Shown: positions 24,515 to 34,735, counted from the stretch's first letter. The stretch: 64,000 bases of DNA from Proteiniphilum sp. UBA1403 (GCA_002305715.1 DBQD01000042.1:16134-80133); one strand, 5' to 3'. Notes: a model not told the origin generated them from the sequence alone. Translations and numbers: made by a program.

Positions 24515-26712
24515 TTCAGTCGAGTTACTGATTTTACCCCCTTAACAGCTTTCAACTTTTTAATTAACTGCTCCATCATGGATGTATTGGCAATCATCAC
24601 CGAGATGTTGCCTTGGAACAGTCCATCGTTTGAATCAATTGAGATGGAGCGCATCTGCACCCCGTCTTCCTTTGAGATGATGGAGATTAAATTGGCCACA
24701 ATATTGATCTGATCATTTCCAATTACCCGCAGTACAATGGTATAATTAGATGATCCTGTGGCACTAGACCATCGTGCGTTGAGTACACGATATCCAAACC
24801 GCGCAAAGAGGTCGTGAGCATTGGGACAACTAGTTCTGTGTATCTTGATGCCCTGTGATGAGACAAAACCAAAGATTTCATCTCCAAAGATTGGATTGCA
24901 GCATCTGGCCAACTTATAATCTATTCCGGTTAAATTCTGATCGATAACAAGTTCATCGTTGCTGGCAAATTCCTTTGTGGGAGGTTTCAGTGTGAAACTC
25001 TCAGCACTCACTGGAAGATGACTATCTCTGTTCTCCCCCTCCTTGCTCTCCAACTCCAAATAACGATCAATGACCCAGTTTACATCCAACTTTTCGGCAG
25101 CGATGTCTGCATAAAAATCGGTCACTGTCTTGTATTTGAGTTTCTTGATCAGCTGCATCAGATAGGAATCATCGACCTCAATCTTGCGGTTCTTCATTCT
25201 GCGCGAAAGGGTCTCCTTTGCTATATCCACCTGCTTACCGGCCTCTTCCTTCAGAAGTTGTCTTATCTTGGTACGTGCTTTTGCAGTGACCACAAACGAC
25301 AACCAGTCTTGTTTGGGCGACTGGTGCGTTGATGTGTTAATCTCTACTTGATCGCCACTATTCAAAACATGTTTGATGGGTACATTCTTCCCATTCACCC
25401 GTCCCGACATGCAGGTAGACCCTAATTTGGAATGAATGGCAAATGCAAAATCAAGTACTGTAGCTCCTTTGGGTAGTTTGAAGAGGTCGCCCTTGGGCGT
25501 AAAGACAAAAATCTCCTCCTCATACAGGTCAAGTTTGAAGTCGGTCAGCTTCTGACTCAGGTTGGTTTCTTTGTCTTCAAGTGATTCACGCAAGGAACTG
25601 AGCCAGTTATCTAGCGCAGACTCTTCTTTCACCCCTTTGTACTTCCAGTGTGCGGCCAATCCTCGTTCTGCAATCTCATCCATTCTACGGGTTCTAATCT
25701 GCACCTCTACCCATCGGGAGTCGGGTCCCATCACCGTAATGTGAAGCGACTCATAACCGTTGCTTTTGGGAATAGAAAGCCAATCCTTCAATCGTTTGGG
25801 GTTGGGTTGATACATATCAGTAATGATGGAATAAACCTGCCAACATTGTGCTTTCTCCTGATCGTCGGGAGCATCAATAATTACACGGATAGCAAAGAGA
25901 TCGTAAATCTGCTCAAACTCAATTTTCTGTTTCTTCAGCTTGTTGAGTATGGAGTGTATCGACTTGGTTCTACCTTTGATGTCATACTTCAAGCCGGTCT
26001 TGTTGAGCCGCTCCTTCACAGGATCAATGAATGCTTTGATATATTGATCGCGCGAACGTTTTGTCTCGTTCAACTTCTGAGCGACAAAGTCGTACGATTC
26101 TCGATCGGTATATTTCAAGCAGAGATCTTCCAGCTCCGACTTAATAGTATATAGACCCAATCGGTGAGCAAGGGGGGCATACAAGTAGGTCGACTCCACC
26201 GATAGATCGAGCCGGTGGGAACGTTCTGTACCCTTTGCTTCCCGCATCAGTTGCAACTGACGGGCAATCATGATGAAAACAACCCGTATATCTTCAGCCA
26301 TGGAAAGCAGGAGGCGCATATAATTTTCCGACTCCACAGTAGAACGTCTGTCTGTGAACTCGGCAACCTTCTTCAATCCTTTCAGAATTAACTCTACTTC
26401 ACTGCCAAAAAGGGTATTTATTTCAGAAAGGGTATATTGGTCATTTTTTATCGCACGAAAGAGTAGTACAGCACATACGGTGGATTGCTTCAAACCGATC
26501 TCATCAATGGTAATGAGCGCTGTTCGCATCTCTAGTAACAGATCGGAATAGGCCTCCTCTCTGTTTTCAACCTCATCAGACAACGACTGTTGCACCATCT
26601 TCTTCAAGTGCCATACTTTCTCCTTTTCCCAGGCCTGCCTCAAAAAAGAGTAAAGCCTGCGATACATTTGAAAAAACTCGTTGCGGTTCGTGATAATAAA
26701 ATCGCTTATCAT
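24511..26712 (-). CDS. relA: (p)ppGpp synthetase, RelA/SpoT type with degenerate hydrolase domain
   Basis: Stringent-response enzyme of 733 aa. Order: HD-like region (~45-180), synthetase (~245-365), TGS (~400-460, starting EEIFVFTPKGDLFKLPKGA) and C-terminal ACT (~650-733). The synthetase is intact: RLKDWLSIPKSNGYESLHIT, EVQIRT and AERGLAAHWKYKG. In the HD region the usual LLHD and ADRLHNMR motifs read LLFRAI and ARQLQLMR, so the metal-binding His/Asp are lost and hydrolysis is unlikely. The substrate motif is RxKD, normally seen in bifunctional enzymes. A second, hydrolase-competent Rel/SpoT should exist elsewhere in the genome. Confidence 0.92.
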   Translation of the reverse strand: MISDFIITNRNEFFQMYRRLYSFLRQAWEKEKVWHLKKMVQQSLSDEVENREEAYSDLLLEMRTALITIDEIGLKQSTVCAVLLFRAIKNDQYTLSEINTLFGSEVELILKGLKKVAEFTDRRSTVESENYMRLLLSMAEDIRVVFIMIARQLQLMREAKGTERSHRLDLSVESTYLYAPLAHRLGLYTIKSELEDLCLKYTDRESYDFVAQKLNETKRSRDQYIKAFIDPVKERLNKTGLKYDIKGRTKSIHSILNKLKKQKIEFEQIYDLFAIRVIIDAPDDQEKAQCWQVYSIITDMYQPNPKRLKDWLSIPKSNGYESLHITVMGPDSRWVEVQIRTRRMDEIAERGLAAHWKYKGVKEESALDNWLSSLRESLEDKETNLSQKLTDFKLDLYEEEIFVFTPKGDLFKLPKGATVLDFAFAIHSKLGSTCMSGRVNGKNVPIKHVLNSGDQVEINTSTHQSPKQDWLSFVVTAKARTKIRQLLKEEAGKQVDIAKETLSRRMKNRKIEVDDSYLMQLIKKLKYKTVTDFYADIAAEKLDVNWVIDRYLELESKEGENRDSHLPVSAESFTLKPPTKEFASNDELVIDQNLTGIDYKLARCCNPIFGDEIFGFVSSQGIKIHRTSCPNAHDLFARFGYRVLNARWSSATGSSNYTIVLRVIGNDQINIVANLISIISKEDGVQMRSISIDSNDGLFQGNISVMIANTSMMEQLIKKLKAVKGVKSVTRLN

Positions 26713-26798
26713 GCCCTTATTGCATTTATGTAGCTACAAAATTACGATTTTCTGTGAAAGTATCATCTTGACCAATAAAATAACCTTCTAACAGTTGC

Positions 26799-26830
26799 TT
26801 TGTATGATCGGGAACAAATCGCTATATTTG
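26799..26830 (+). promoter_or_regulatory. promoter for beta-mannosidase gene
   Basis: TTTG (26799-26802), 20-nt spacer, TATATTTG (26823-26830): perfect consensus. Because it lies downstream of the ATG at 26795, it supports starting translation at 26867. Confidence 0.82.
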
Positions 26831-26866
26831 TCTATTCATTTTCATAATTATATCTTTTCCCCTTGT

Positions 26867-29455
26867 ATGAGAAATATTGTATCTATTTTATTTATTCTTT
26901 TCCCCTATATGCTTGTAGCTCAGAACAGTGAGACTATATCACTCAACGAAGGATGGCAGCTTAAACTAGCGAGTAACTCCTTCCAAAACGTGCAAGACGG
27001 CTCCCCTTTCTCTCAATGGCAAGAGGCAACAGTGCCAGGGTCGGTTCAAAGCAATCTCATTCGTCAGGGTCTACTTCCTGACCCCTACTACGGAACCAAC
27101 GAAAAGGAAGTGCAATGGGTAGAAAATGTAAACTGGGATTTCAAGACAACATTTCTCATCTTTGCCCATCAGCTGGAGTACGATGATGCCCTGATTTCAT
27201 TCGAAGGGTTAGATACACATGCCGATGTATTTCTCAACGGCTCCCGAATTCTTCAAACCGACAACATGTTCATCGGACATAAGATTCCTGTCAAGAAACT
27301 ACTCAAAGAGGGAGAAAACAATCTCTATATCCGTTTCTATTCACCCATCAAAAGGATGATGCCTGCACGGGAAACGTTTGGTTATGAGTATCCGGCCGGC
27401 AATGATCATAGAGAGGAAAAACTAAGTGTATACAACCGAAAGGCACCCTACCACTTTGGATGGGACTGGGGCATACGTATTGTACAGATGGGTATTTGGA
27501 AACCAGTATCCCTTCACTTATACAACATAGCCCGCATCGAAGATTTTTATGTGAAACAAACATCGGTCAACAAGCAGGAGGCACACATTGACAATCAAAT
27601 TGAAATCTTCTCCTTGTCTGATCAACCGCTAAAAGCTACCTTGACGGTTGCGTACTGCTTACAAAATGACAAACATGAAAACAATAGCAAAGAGATCACT
27701 CTCCATAAGGGAATAAACAAAATTGACTTGTCGCTACTCATATCAAATCCTAAACTATGGATGCCGATTAATTGGGGTGAGCAACATCTTTATGACTTCA
27801 CGGCAAAACTGATTGTAGACAACAACGTTATTGCCGAGAAAACGGTACGTACAGGGTTGAGATCCATACGACATATCACACAGAATGACGAACATGGTCG
27901 TACATTCTACTTCGAGGTTAATGGAATACCCCTATTTGCCAAGGGAGCCAATTCCATTCCCGGCGAAATACTTACCACACAGCAGGATAGTGCATACTAC
28001 AAAAAGATGTTCGACCATATTGAAGGAGCACACATGAACTTTGTTCGCGTTTGGGGGGGTGGAATTTACGAGAATGAGGAGTTCTACCGTCAAGCCGATG
28101 AACGGGGTATCCTTATTTGGCAGGATTTTATTTTCGGTTGCACTCCCTACCCCTCCGACGATGTGTTTCTCAATAGCGTAAAAGATGAAGCCATCTATAA
28201 CATCAAACGATTGCGCAATCATGCTTCTTTGGCCTACTGGTGTGGTAATAACGAGATACTAGAAGGATTGCAGTACTGGGGTTGGGATAAACAATACCCC
28301 AAAGCGGTGATGGATGCCTGGTTTAAAGGATACGACAAGACCTTCCGTGAGTTACTTCCTGCATTGGTGGAGGAATACGACGGAACTCGCGATTACACAC
28401 ACGGATCACCCGATATTGCGAACTGGGGCCGACCACACCTCTTCAACCAGGGTGACGTGCATGACTGGGGACTTTGGTACGGACAATTACCTTTTGAGGC
28501 GATGGCCGACAGATTACCTCGCTTTGCAAGTGAATTTGGTTTCCAATCGTTTCCCGAAATGAAAACTATCCGCAGCTTTGCTCCCGAAGATCAATGGAGT
28601 TTAGAAAGTGAGGTGATGACAGTACACCAAAAAGCTTCTACTGGCAATTCCCTCATTAAAAAATACATGGATATGTATTATCATGAACCTGAAAATTTTG
28701 AAGACTTTGTTTACCTGGGACTGGTTATGCAAGGCAATGGTATGGAAGAGTCGGTTGAGGCAATGCGCCGCGGTAGGCCCTATTGTATGGGTGCTCTCTA
28801 TTGGCAGATTAACGATAGTTGGCCGGTGGTTTCTTGGTCGAGTATCGACTACTACGACAACTGGAAGGCACAACACTACAGAATGCGCGATGTATTTGCG
28901 CCTCTAGCCCTGGGAATTGCTTTTAAGCAAGATACCCTGCAGTTCTATACTCTTTCCGACTACTTGGAGGACCGTAACAGTCTACAGCTGACAATTCAGT
29001 TAATTGACTTTGAAAAGGGTAAACAAAAAGAACTCAAGATAGCTATAAACGCGAAAGCCAATAGCAGCCAAATAGTTAAGACCCTTGCATTGAAAGAGTG
29101 GATGAATGAAGAGGAGAAGGTAAACAAAATGATCCACGCTTTTCTGAGCGATAGTAAGGGAAAAATAATTTCCACCAAAGATTTCTTTTTCTATTGGCCC
29201 AACAAACTCAATCTGCCAGAAACAACGATTGAGACCAAAGTGAAGTATGCAGACGGACAATATACCCTCACCCTGAAGAGTAACAAACTGGCAAAAGACC
29301 TGTTCGTGGAGATTCCGGTACAGGGTGCACGCTTCAGCGATAACTTCATCGACTTACTACCAGGAGAGAAAAGAACCATCGTGATCACCTCTCCATTACT
29401 AAAGGCAGCCGATAAAACTCCCGTCACGATCAAGCATGTTAGACAGACCTATTGA
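26867..29455 (+). CDS. secreted beta-mannosidase, glycoside hydrolase family 2
   Basis: GH2 enzyme of 862 aa hydrolysing terminal beta-mannosides, probably periplasmic. Signal peptide MRNIVSILFILFPYMLVAQ, then sugar-binding domain (WQEATVPGSVQSNL, YDDALISFEGLDTHADVFLNG), Ig-like domain and TIM barrel. Acid/base Glu is in WCGNNEILEGLQYWGWD and the nucleophile Glu in ASEFGFQSFPEM; YHFGWDWG is typical of mannosidases. Targets may be plant mannans or host N-glycans. An efflux-type MFS gene follows 12 nt later, but no SusC/D pair is in the window. Confidence 0.93.
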   Translation: MRNIVSILFILFPYMLVAQNSETISLNEGWQLKLASNSFQNVQDGSPFSQWQEATVPGSVQSNLIRQGLLPDPYYGTNEKEVQWVENVNWDFKTTFLIFAHQLEYDDALISFEGLDTHADVFLNGSRILQTDNMFIGHKIPVKKLLKEGENNLYIRFYSPIKRMMPARETFGYEYPAGNDHREEKLSVYNRKAPYHFGWDWGIRIVQMGIWKPVSLHLYNIARIEDFYVKQTSVNKQEAHIDNQIEIFSLSDQPLKATLTVAYCLQNDKHENNSKEITLHKGINKIDLSLLISNPKLWMPINWGEQHLYDFTAKLIVDNNVIAEKTVRTGLRSIRHITQNDEHGRTFYFEVNGIPLFAKGANSIPGEILTTQQDSAYYKKMFDHIEGAHMNFVRVWGGGIYENEEFYRQADERGILIWQDFIFGCTPYPSDDVFLNSVKDEAIYNIKRLRNHASLAYWCGNNEILEGLQYWGWDKQYPKAVMDAWFKGYDKTFRELLPALVEEYDGTRDYTHGSPDIANWGRPHLFNQGDVHDWGLWYGQLPFEAMADRLPRFASEFGFQSFPEMKTIRSFAPEDQWSLESEVMTVHQKASTGNSLIKKYMDMYYHEPENFEDFVYLGLVMQGNGMEESVEAMRRGRPYCMGALYWQINDSWPVVSWSSIDYYDNWKAQHYRMRDVFAPLALGIAFKQDTLQFYTLSDYLEDRNSLQLTIQLIDFEKGKQKELKIAINAKANSSQIVKTLALKEWMNEEEKVNKMIHAFLSDSKGKIISTKDFFFYWPNKLNLPETTIETKVKYADGQYTLTLKSNKLAKDLFVEIPVQGARFSDNFIDLLPGEKRTIVITSPLLKAADKTPVTIKHVRQTY

Positions 29456-29467
29456 ATTAATTAACGG

Positions 29468-30862
29468 ATGAGTAATATAACGAAAAAAAATGCAGAACTA
29501 TCCATGTTGTTGGTCGTAGCTGCTACATCTTTCATGGGAACCTTCCTTGTCTCAGCTGTAAACATAGCATTGCCCACTATTGAGCGCGACCTAACACTCA
29601 CAGCCATCGAATTGAGCTGGATCATCACCTCCTTCATCTTGGGAACCGCATTATTTATGCTACCCGCAGGCACATGGGGTGACCGATACGACAACCGAAA
29701 GATATTCACATTGGGGCTCTTTCTATTCACACTTTCCTCCATATTCTGCTATCTAGCCCCAAATGGCTATTTGCTTATTGCATCGCGTTTCATACAGGGT
29801 ATTGGTGTAGCTTTCACAAGTACTACAGGCATGGCCATTCTCGTAGCAATGTTTCCCCCTCAGAAAAGGGGACAAGTGCTGGGTATCTCTGTTGCGTCTG
29901 TATACGGGGGTCTGGCACTGGGACCACTCGCAGGTGGCATACTCACCATCCATGCTGGTTGGCGCTCCCTTTTTCTGATAGCCATTATATTTGGGTTTCT
30001 CACTTTTATCACTTCGTTTCGCTTCCTTTTGAATAATAATAGCAAAACCAGAAAACAGAGTGGAAATGATCATGCAGGGACCATTTTGTTTATGATAGGA
30101 CTCACGTGTTTGGTCTATGGGTCGTCGCTCATTCCCTCTATAGCCGGTTGGATATTAATGGGTAGTGCGCTTGTTTTACTGCTGCTTTTCTGGCGAAACG
30201 AGGGGCGAGTCAGTCATCCCTTGCTCGACACCAAACTCTTTACACACAACAGGCTCTTTACCTATTCCAACCTCTCTGCACTTATCAATTATACGGCAAC
30301 CTTTGCCATTGTCTTCTTCCTGAGTCTCTATTTGCAGAAAATAAAAGATCTCTCACCACGCGATGCCGGTCTAATCATTGTTGCACAACCCATGATGATG
30401 GCAATCTTCTCACCGGTAGTGGGAAAACTATCCGATAAAATTCAGCCTCGCTACTTTGCTACCGCAGGTATGGCCATGTGTACCTTGGGACTTTTTTTAC
30501 TGGCATTTCTTTCAGCCACCACACCCATTGCATGGATTGTAGCAATCCTGTTGTGGGTGGGACTTGGATTTGCCCTCTTCTCATCTCCCAACATGAACAC
30601 CATAATGGGGTCGGTTGAGAAACAACAGTATGGGCAGGCATCTGGCATCTCCTCCTCCATGCGGGTATTTGGACAGATTATTAGTATGAGTATCATCACT
30701 TTTCTCATTTCAATGAAGTTTGAGAACTCGTCTGTAGATGCCGTCTCTAATCCTATTTTCATGGATGTTATGCAATGGAGCTTTTTAATCTTTGCCTTTG
30801 TGGGTATACCCGGTATCTACTTCTCATACAACAGGGGAAATGTACAACAAAAGAAAAAGTGA
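29468..30862 (+). CDS. MFS drug:H+ antiporter-like permease (DHA2/EmrB type)
   Basis: Inner-membrane transporter of 464 aa with about 14 hydrophobic segments. Motif A-like GDRYDNRKIF follows TM2, and GLALGPLAGGILTIHAGWRSLFL matches motif C of drug antiporters. Starting 12 nt after the beta-mannosidase it may be co-transcribed, although the family usually exports drugs or toxic compounds. No regulator is next to it other than the broken response regulator. Substrate unknown. Confidence 0.88.
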   Translation: MSNITKKNAELSMLLVVAATSFMGTFLVSAVNIALPTIERDLTLTAIELSWIITSFILGTALFMLPAGTWGDRYDNRKIFTLGLFLFTLSSIFCYLAPNGYLLIASRFIQGIGVAFTSTTGMAILVAMFPPQKRGQVLGISVASVYGGLALGPLAGGILTIHAGWRSLFLIAIIFGFLTFITSFRFLLNNNSKTRKQSGNDHAGTILFMIGLTCLVYGSSLIPSIAGWILMGSALVLLLLFWRNEGRVSHPLLDTKLFTHNRLFTYSNLSALINYTATFAIVFFLSLYLQKIKDLSPRDAGLIIVAQPMMMAIFSPVVGKLSDKIQPRYFATAGMAMCTLGLFLLAFLSATTPIAWIVAILLWVGLGFALFSSPNMNTIMGSVEKQQYGQASGISSSMRVFGQIISMSIITFLISMKFENSSVDAVSNPIFMDVMQWSFLIFAFVGIPGIYFSYNRGNVQQKKK

Positions 30863-30924
30863 ATTTATCGAATTATAGTATGGCTGTAAAGATCAAAGAA
30901 TGAGTAGTACTAAAATATCGAGCA

Positions 30925-31541
30925 ATGGATAAAATTAAACTACTAATTGTGGATGATCATCATATTCTGGTGGAAGGATTAAAAAATCTCTTCGACCAGA
31001 CTGATCATATACAGGTAATTGGCACAGCTGCATCTGGTACTGCCTGCCGCAAAGCACTCAATCATGAACTGCCCGATGTAATCTTGCTCGATATTAGTCT
31101 GCCCGATGCAAATGGTATAGAACTCTGCAAGGAGATTAAAACAGTACATCCCCAGATTAAGATTGTTGCTCTTTCAAGCTCAATGAATACGCCATTGTTC
31201 AGCGCATGATGGATCAGGGAGCATCGGGATACGTAGTTAAAAATGCCATACCCGAAGAGATTGTCCAAAGCGTGGAGATGGTCATGCAGAACGAAACGTA
31301 CCTTTGTGAAGAGATTGACCATCTCATGTATAGGAGATTCACGCAACCAATTTGGCTCACGCGACGAGAGAAGGAACTACTTAGTCTCATTGTCGAGGGG
31401 TACACCAATGTCGAAATTGCTGAAAAAATGTTCCTTGGGGTAGAAACCATCAACAGCTATCGCAAAAATCTACTTGTTAAAACAGGAGCCCGAAACACCG
31501 CAGTACTGGTCCGTATGGCCATTGAACAAAAGTTGGTATAA
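30925..31541 (+). pseudogene. NarL/LuxR-family response regulator, frameshifted
   Basis: Two frames form one regulator of about 205 aa. The first (30925-31209) is the receiver: VDDHH acidic pair, VILLDISLPDANG phospho-Asp and KIVALS. The second (to 31541) continues QRMMDQGASGYVVKNA and a LuxR HTH, LTRREKELLSLIVEGYTNVE. Reading the second frame backwards gives FKLNEYAIVQRMM, so one base is missing near 31168-31180. Both domains otherwise look intact. No histidine kinase is adjacent. Recent inactivation and sequencing error are both possible. Confidence 0.85.
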
Positions 31542-31548
31542 ACAAGAC

Positions 31549-33711
31549 TTAATAACCCATTAAATCGGATATACTTGGTGGCGTAATGTTGGCATCTACA
31601 CTCACCGATGGCCCCCCTTCAAGAGCAAATCGACCGCTGACCTCTCCCTCAACCAGTCCGCCCACACCAGCCTTTACAGAACTGGTAAAAGCTACATCCT
31701 TCACAGCATCATCCTGACCAATGGTGATCTCTACCCCCACGGTAGCTTCTCCCGTGAGATTGCCACTTCCATACTCACCCTTCACTCCCACACCTCCCCA
31801 AATAGTAGTCTCGTGTTTGTTGAAGTCACGCTTTACAGACCACAATATACCTTCACCACCTGAAAACTTCACATGGTCGCAACTGAGCTCAAACGACAAA
31901 GGACCGATACCACCCCCAATACCATTTTCTCCCAAGGGACATTTTTTCTTCTCTTTTTTGGGCAGTTTTGGATCGTAAGTAGAAGGAACAAGTGGCGGTG
32001 GTTCCGGATCCACACACTTCAACGTGCTGAGATTGTCGGCAATAGGTGGCAAAGCGACAGCAAAACCTGTAGATATCTTAAGGTGATTTAACACAATCAT
32101 CTCCCGATAAAGATTGTAATATTCGTTGATACTAGGAGCATACATCCGTTCAATAATGGGATTGGTGAATGCATAATAATCGGAGATTGCCTCCATCACG
32201 GCATTGGAAACAAAGGTGTAATTTCTAGCAGTGGCATAGTAGGTGGACTCCAAGTCACTCTTTAGTTGTTTACACATCTGATATTCGAGCTGTTCCATCT
32301 CATACTTTAACTGATCAATTTTTTCCTTTACCTTCTTCTGACATATCTTGTTATCCCCACACCTACTCAATTCATTATGAAGGAGCTCATTCCTTTTCAT
32401 CAATCGTTGTTGTTTTTCTTGAAACTGTAGGAATATGGGATAACTTCGACTTAAGATTTCCGCATTGTTTTCCAACAACTTCGCTCCTTTATTTAATGCC
32501 CTCGCATAGTTACTGTTCTCCCCAAACAATAAACTTGTGATATCGGCAAATTGCATAATCTCCTTCGAAAAGTTTCTGGTAAACACCATTGAGTTATCCG
32601 GATCTTTTATTGCCTTTAGCTGTTGCATTCTCATCCGTTCCGAGACGGAGAACAGATCTGAAGATAATTGTTGCTCTCGTCTACCCAATTGTGACAGGTA
32701 GGTATTGAGAGTCTCCTCCTGTCCAATCATCATTTTCCAGTTCTCAGAAACGGGTAAATCGGGAATATCTAACCCTCCTGTATCGCCTTTCTCTTCTGCC
32801 AGTGGACGCGGTGTGGACGATTGTTGTTGCGATGTGGAGATTGCTTCCTGCGCCTTTGCCATGGCGGCAAAACCTATGGCGGAATACTTTCCTCGTAGTG
32901 ACTTACGCAAATATTGCTCGGACTTCGCATAATTTTTCTCACATTGGGCAATCAAACCAAGTCCTAAGTAGGGAGAACTCATACTGGGTGCGGTACCCAA
33001 TGCCTTTTCAAATTGGATAGTAGCATTTGCGGTATCACCTACGTCCCAATAAGCCCAACCTAGGTTGCAGAGGATGAGGCCAATGTTCGGTTTTAACCGA
33101 TCGGCATAGTGCAACACCTCAATTGCCTGAGTATATTCACCCATGTCCTTGAGTGCCACACCCAAGTTGTTTGCTGTGAGAATGTCATCGGGACTTCGTA
33201 CAGCGCTCCATGCAATAGCATAGACCGATGCTGATCCTGCCCCCGTCATCATAAATGCCGCACCCATATCTGCACCGTCGGTCTGTTTGACAGACTTCTC
33301 CAACTGCTGCTTCAGCTGTGGCAAAGCTCCTGTTTTTGGTCCGTAAGTTGTCATCAACGATTTTGCCAACTCAATATACTGCTCCCGTGTCAATTGCGTA
33401 TTGATTGTTAACACAATTCGCTCTGGACAAACATTATTCCTGTTCTGATTGGGACTCGTTACGCTTGTAGAAGCTAATTGTGAAGTAGGCGTTCCTTGTT
33501 CGTCGATGTTGTTCCCCTGTTTTTCATACTGCTGCAGCATCGACTCTCCCCACTCTTTCATCCGAGCTGATTCCTGTTCGCTCAGTTGCTTTCCGGAAGA
33601 GACCTTCTCCATGATCTGTTTAATATCAGTCGGTATTTGATACTGCGCGTTGACTCCCCAAGCCATATTTAGCATGAATAGCAACAATAATATTTTCTTC
33701 ATAAATTTCAT
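31549..33711 (-). CDS. exported TPR protein with beta-rich C-terminal domain
   Basis: Protein of 720 aa of unknown function. Signal peptide ends WGVNAQ; Met-4 is an alternative start. TPR-like helices occupy about 160-290 (LTANNLGVALKDMGEYTQAIEVLHYA and ILCNLGWAYWDVGDTANATIQFEKAL are written here as two separate repeats). A long helical section (~340-500) includes a CGDNKICQKKVKEK segment. The last ~130 residues are Gly/Ser/Val-rich and repetitive (GVGVKGEYGSGNLTGEATVG), suggesting an outer-membrane or barrel-like part. It is the third gene of a minus-strand envelope group with a lipoprotein and an OmpA protein. Confidence 0.75.
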   Translation of the reverse strand: MKFMKKILLLLFMLNMAWGVNAQYQIPTDIKQIMEKVSSGKQLSEQESARMKEWGESMLQQYEKQGNNIDEQGTPTSQLASTSVTSPNQNRNNVCPERIVLTINTQLTREQYIELAKSLMTTYGPKTGALPQLKQQLEKSVKQTDGADMGAAFMMTGAGSASVYAIAWSAVRSPDDILTANNLGVALKDMGEYTQAIEVLHYADRLKPNIGLILCNLGWAYWDVGDTANATIQFEKALGTAPSMSSPYLGLGLIAQCEKNYAKSEQYLRKSLRGKYSAIGFAAMAKAQEAISTSQQQSSTPRPLAEEKGDTGGLDIPDLPVSENWKMMIGQEETLNTYLSQLGRREQQLSSDLFSVSERMRMQQLKAIKDPDNSMVFTRNFSKEIMQFADITSLLFGENSNYARALNKGAKLLENNAEILSRSYPIFLQFQEKQQRLMKRNELLHNELSRCGDNKICQKKVKEKIDQLKYEMEQLEYQMCKQLKSDLESTYYATARNYTFVSNAVMEAISDYYAFTNPIIERMYAPSINEYYNLYREMIVLNHLKISTGFAVALPPIADNLSTLKCVDPEPPPLVPSTYDPKLPKKEKKKCPLGENGIGGGIGPLSFELSCDHVKFSGGEGILWSVKRDFNKHETTIWGGVGVKGEYGSGNLTGEATVGVEITIGQDDAVKDVAFTSSVKAGVGGLVEGEVSGRFALEGGPSVSVDANITPPSISDLMGY

Positions 33712-33775
33712 TATGCTTATTCAACGGAAGGTACCACACTCACTACTACTTACCATGGGAGGTCGGTTATTGCTT

Positions 33776-34429
33776 TTACTCGGTGAATTGAATATCCTGA
33801 GGCACTTCAAATTTTTCTTTCGGGGGTACTGTCTTATCTACAGATTTTACGTGAGAAGAAGTCTTTATTCCCATCGCTTCCCCCTCCATGCTCATCATTA
33901 AATTGCCCCACATCACATAATCCATATTGGTTCCTTTGTCGCTTTTCATGCGCATCTTGCGACAATTGTATCCAAGGAATTCAACTTCTCCCAAATCTTC
34001 TATGTTCATTTTACCCAAGAGTGCATCCGACATTTTATCCACATCCACTCCCAGGGGGTTGATTATTCTTTCCATGGTATAATGCTCGCCCGTTTTCTTG
34101 TCTAGGTCAATTTTCCAGTGCTCATCACCTTTGTTGATCTCAAGTGTGTGAGTCGTAAAGTCTTGTCCCATTATTTCCATTGGCACCGTTGTTTCAATTG
34201 CCTCCCATTCACCCCATTTATCAAAGTAGGTGACAATCTCCATCTCTATACCCATTGCTTCAGAGACTGAATGAATGATTCCCTGTTCAAGAGGGTACCT
34301 CCTATTTCCACGCTCAGCCTGTAATGCTTCCACCTGTAATTCCTTGTCCTCGGATATCTTTCCTTTTTTCTCACCAGAACAGCTTCCTAAACTGAGGATC
34401 ACCAATAATAAGGATACAACTTTTTTCAT
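33776..34429 (-). CDS. hypothetical lipoprotein
   Basis: Protein of 217 aa with a lipoprotein signal (LSLGSC lipobox, Cys-17), so anchored to a membrane facing the periplasm. The mature part begins charged, then contains VEFLGYNCRKMRMKSDKGTNMDYVMWGNLMMS split across a likely lipid- or ligand-binding fold seen in DUF4412-like proteins. The domain name is a tentative recognition. It lies between the OmpA-like and TPR genes on the minus strand, 64 nt from the latter. Confidence 0.72.
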   Translation of the reverse strand: MKKVVSLLLVILSLGSCSGEKKGKISEDKELQVEALQAERGNRRYPLEQGIIHSVSEAMGIEMEIVTYFDKWGEWEAIETTVPMEIMGQDFTTHTLEINKGDEHWKIDLDKKTGEHYTMERIINPLGVDVDKMSDALLGKMNIEDLGEVEFLGYNCRKMRMKSDKGTNMDYVMWGNLMMSMEGEAMGIKTSSHVKSVDKTVPPKEKFEVPQDIQFTE

Positions 34430-34602
34430 GATTCTTTCGATTTTACAACGATTACTGTCGCGTAATACAATTAAAATTCAATTCTTTACCATCCTACTTT
34501 TCAACGATTTGTATGTCAGTATTTCACTCAACAGCCATGCCAACCTCTCTGCCACCATAAGGGGAGTCGTTATTTCGTCTCCATCTGTTGTTCTGTTCGT
34601 AC

Positions 34603-34665
34603 CTTGAACTCATTATCCGGGTTCTCTTTATTAACTTGAACTCATTATCCGGGTTCTCTTTATTA
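34603..34665 (+). repeat. 32-bp tandem duplication containing a dyad
   Basis: Two copies of a 31-nt block (34603-34633 and 34635-34665, period 32) lie in the 306-nt gap after the OmpA gene. Each copy holds GAACTC and GGGTTC six-base arms around a 7-nt loop. On the minus strand they follow the OmpA stop codon as two hairpins. Nothing else is recognisable in this gap. Confidence 0.8.
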
Positions 34666-34735
34666 TACAGTGTAATGGAAATAGTGAAACTAAAACCATT
34701 ACTGCAATATCATGTGTCTCTATTTGCGTAAATTA

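Noticed and set aside
34603..34665. CRISPR-like repeat
   Set aside because: Only two abutting copies with no unique spacer between them.
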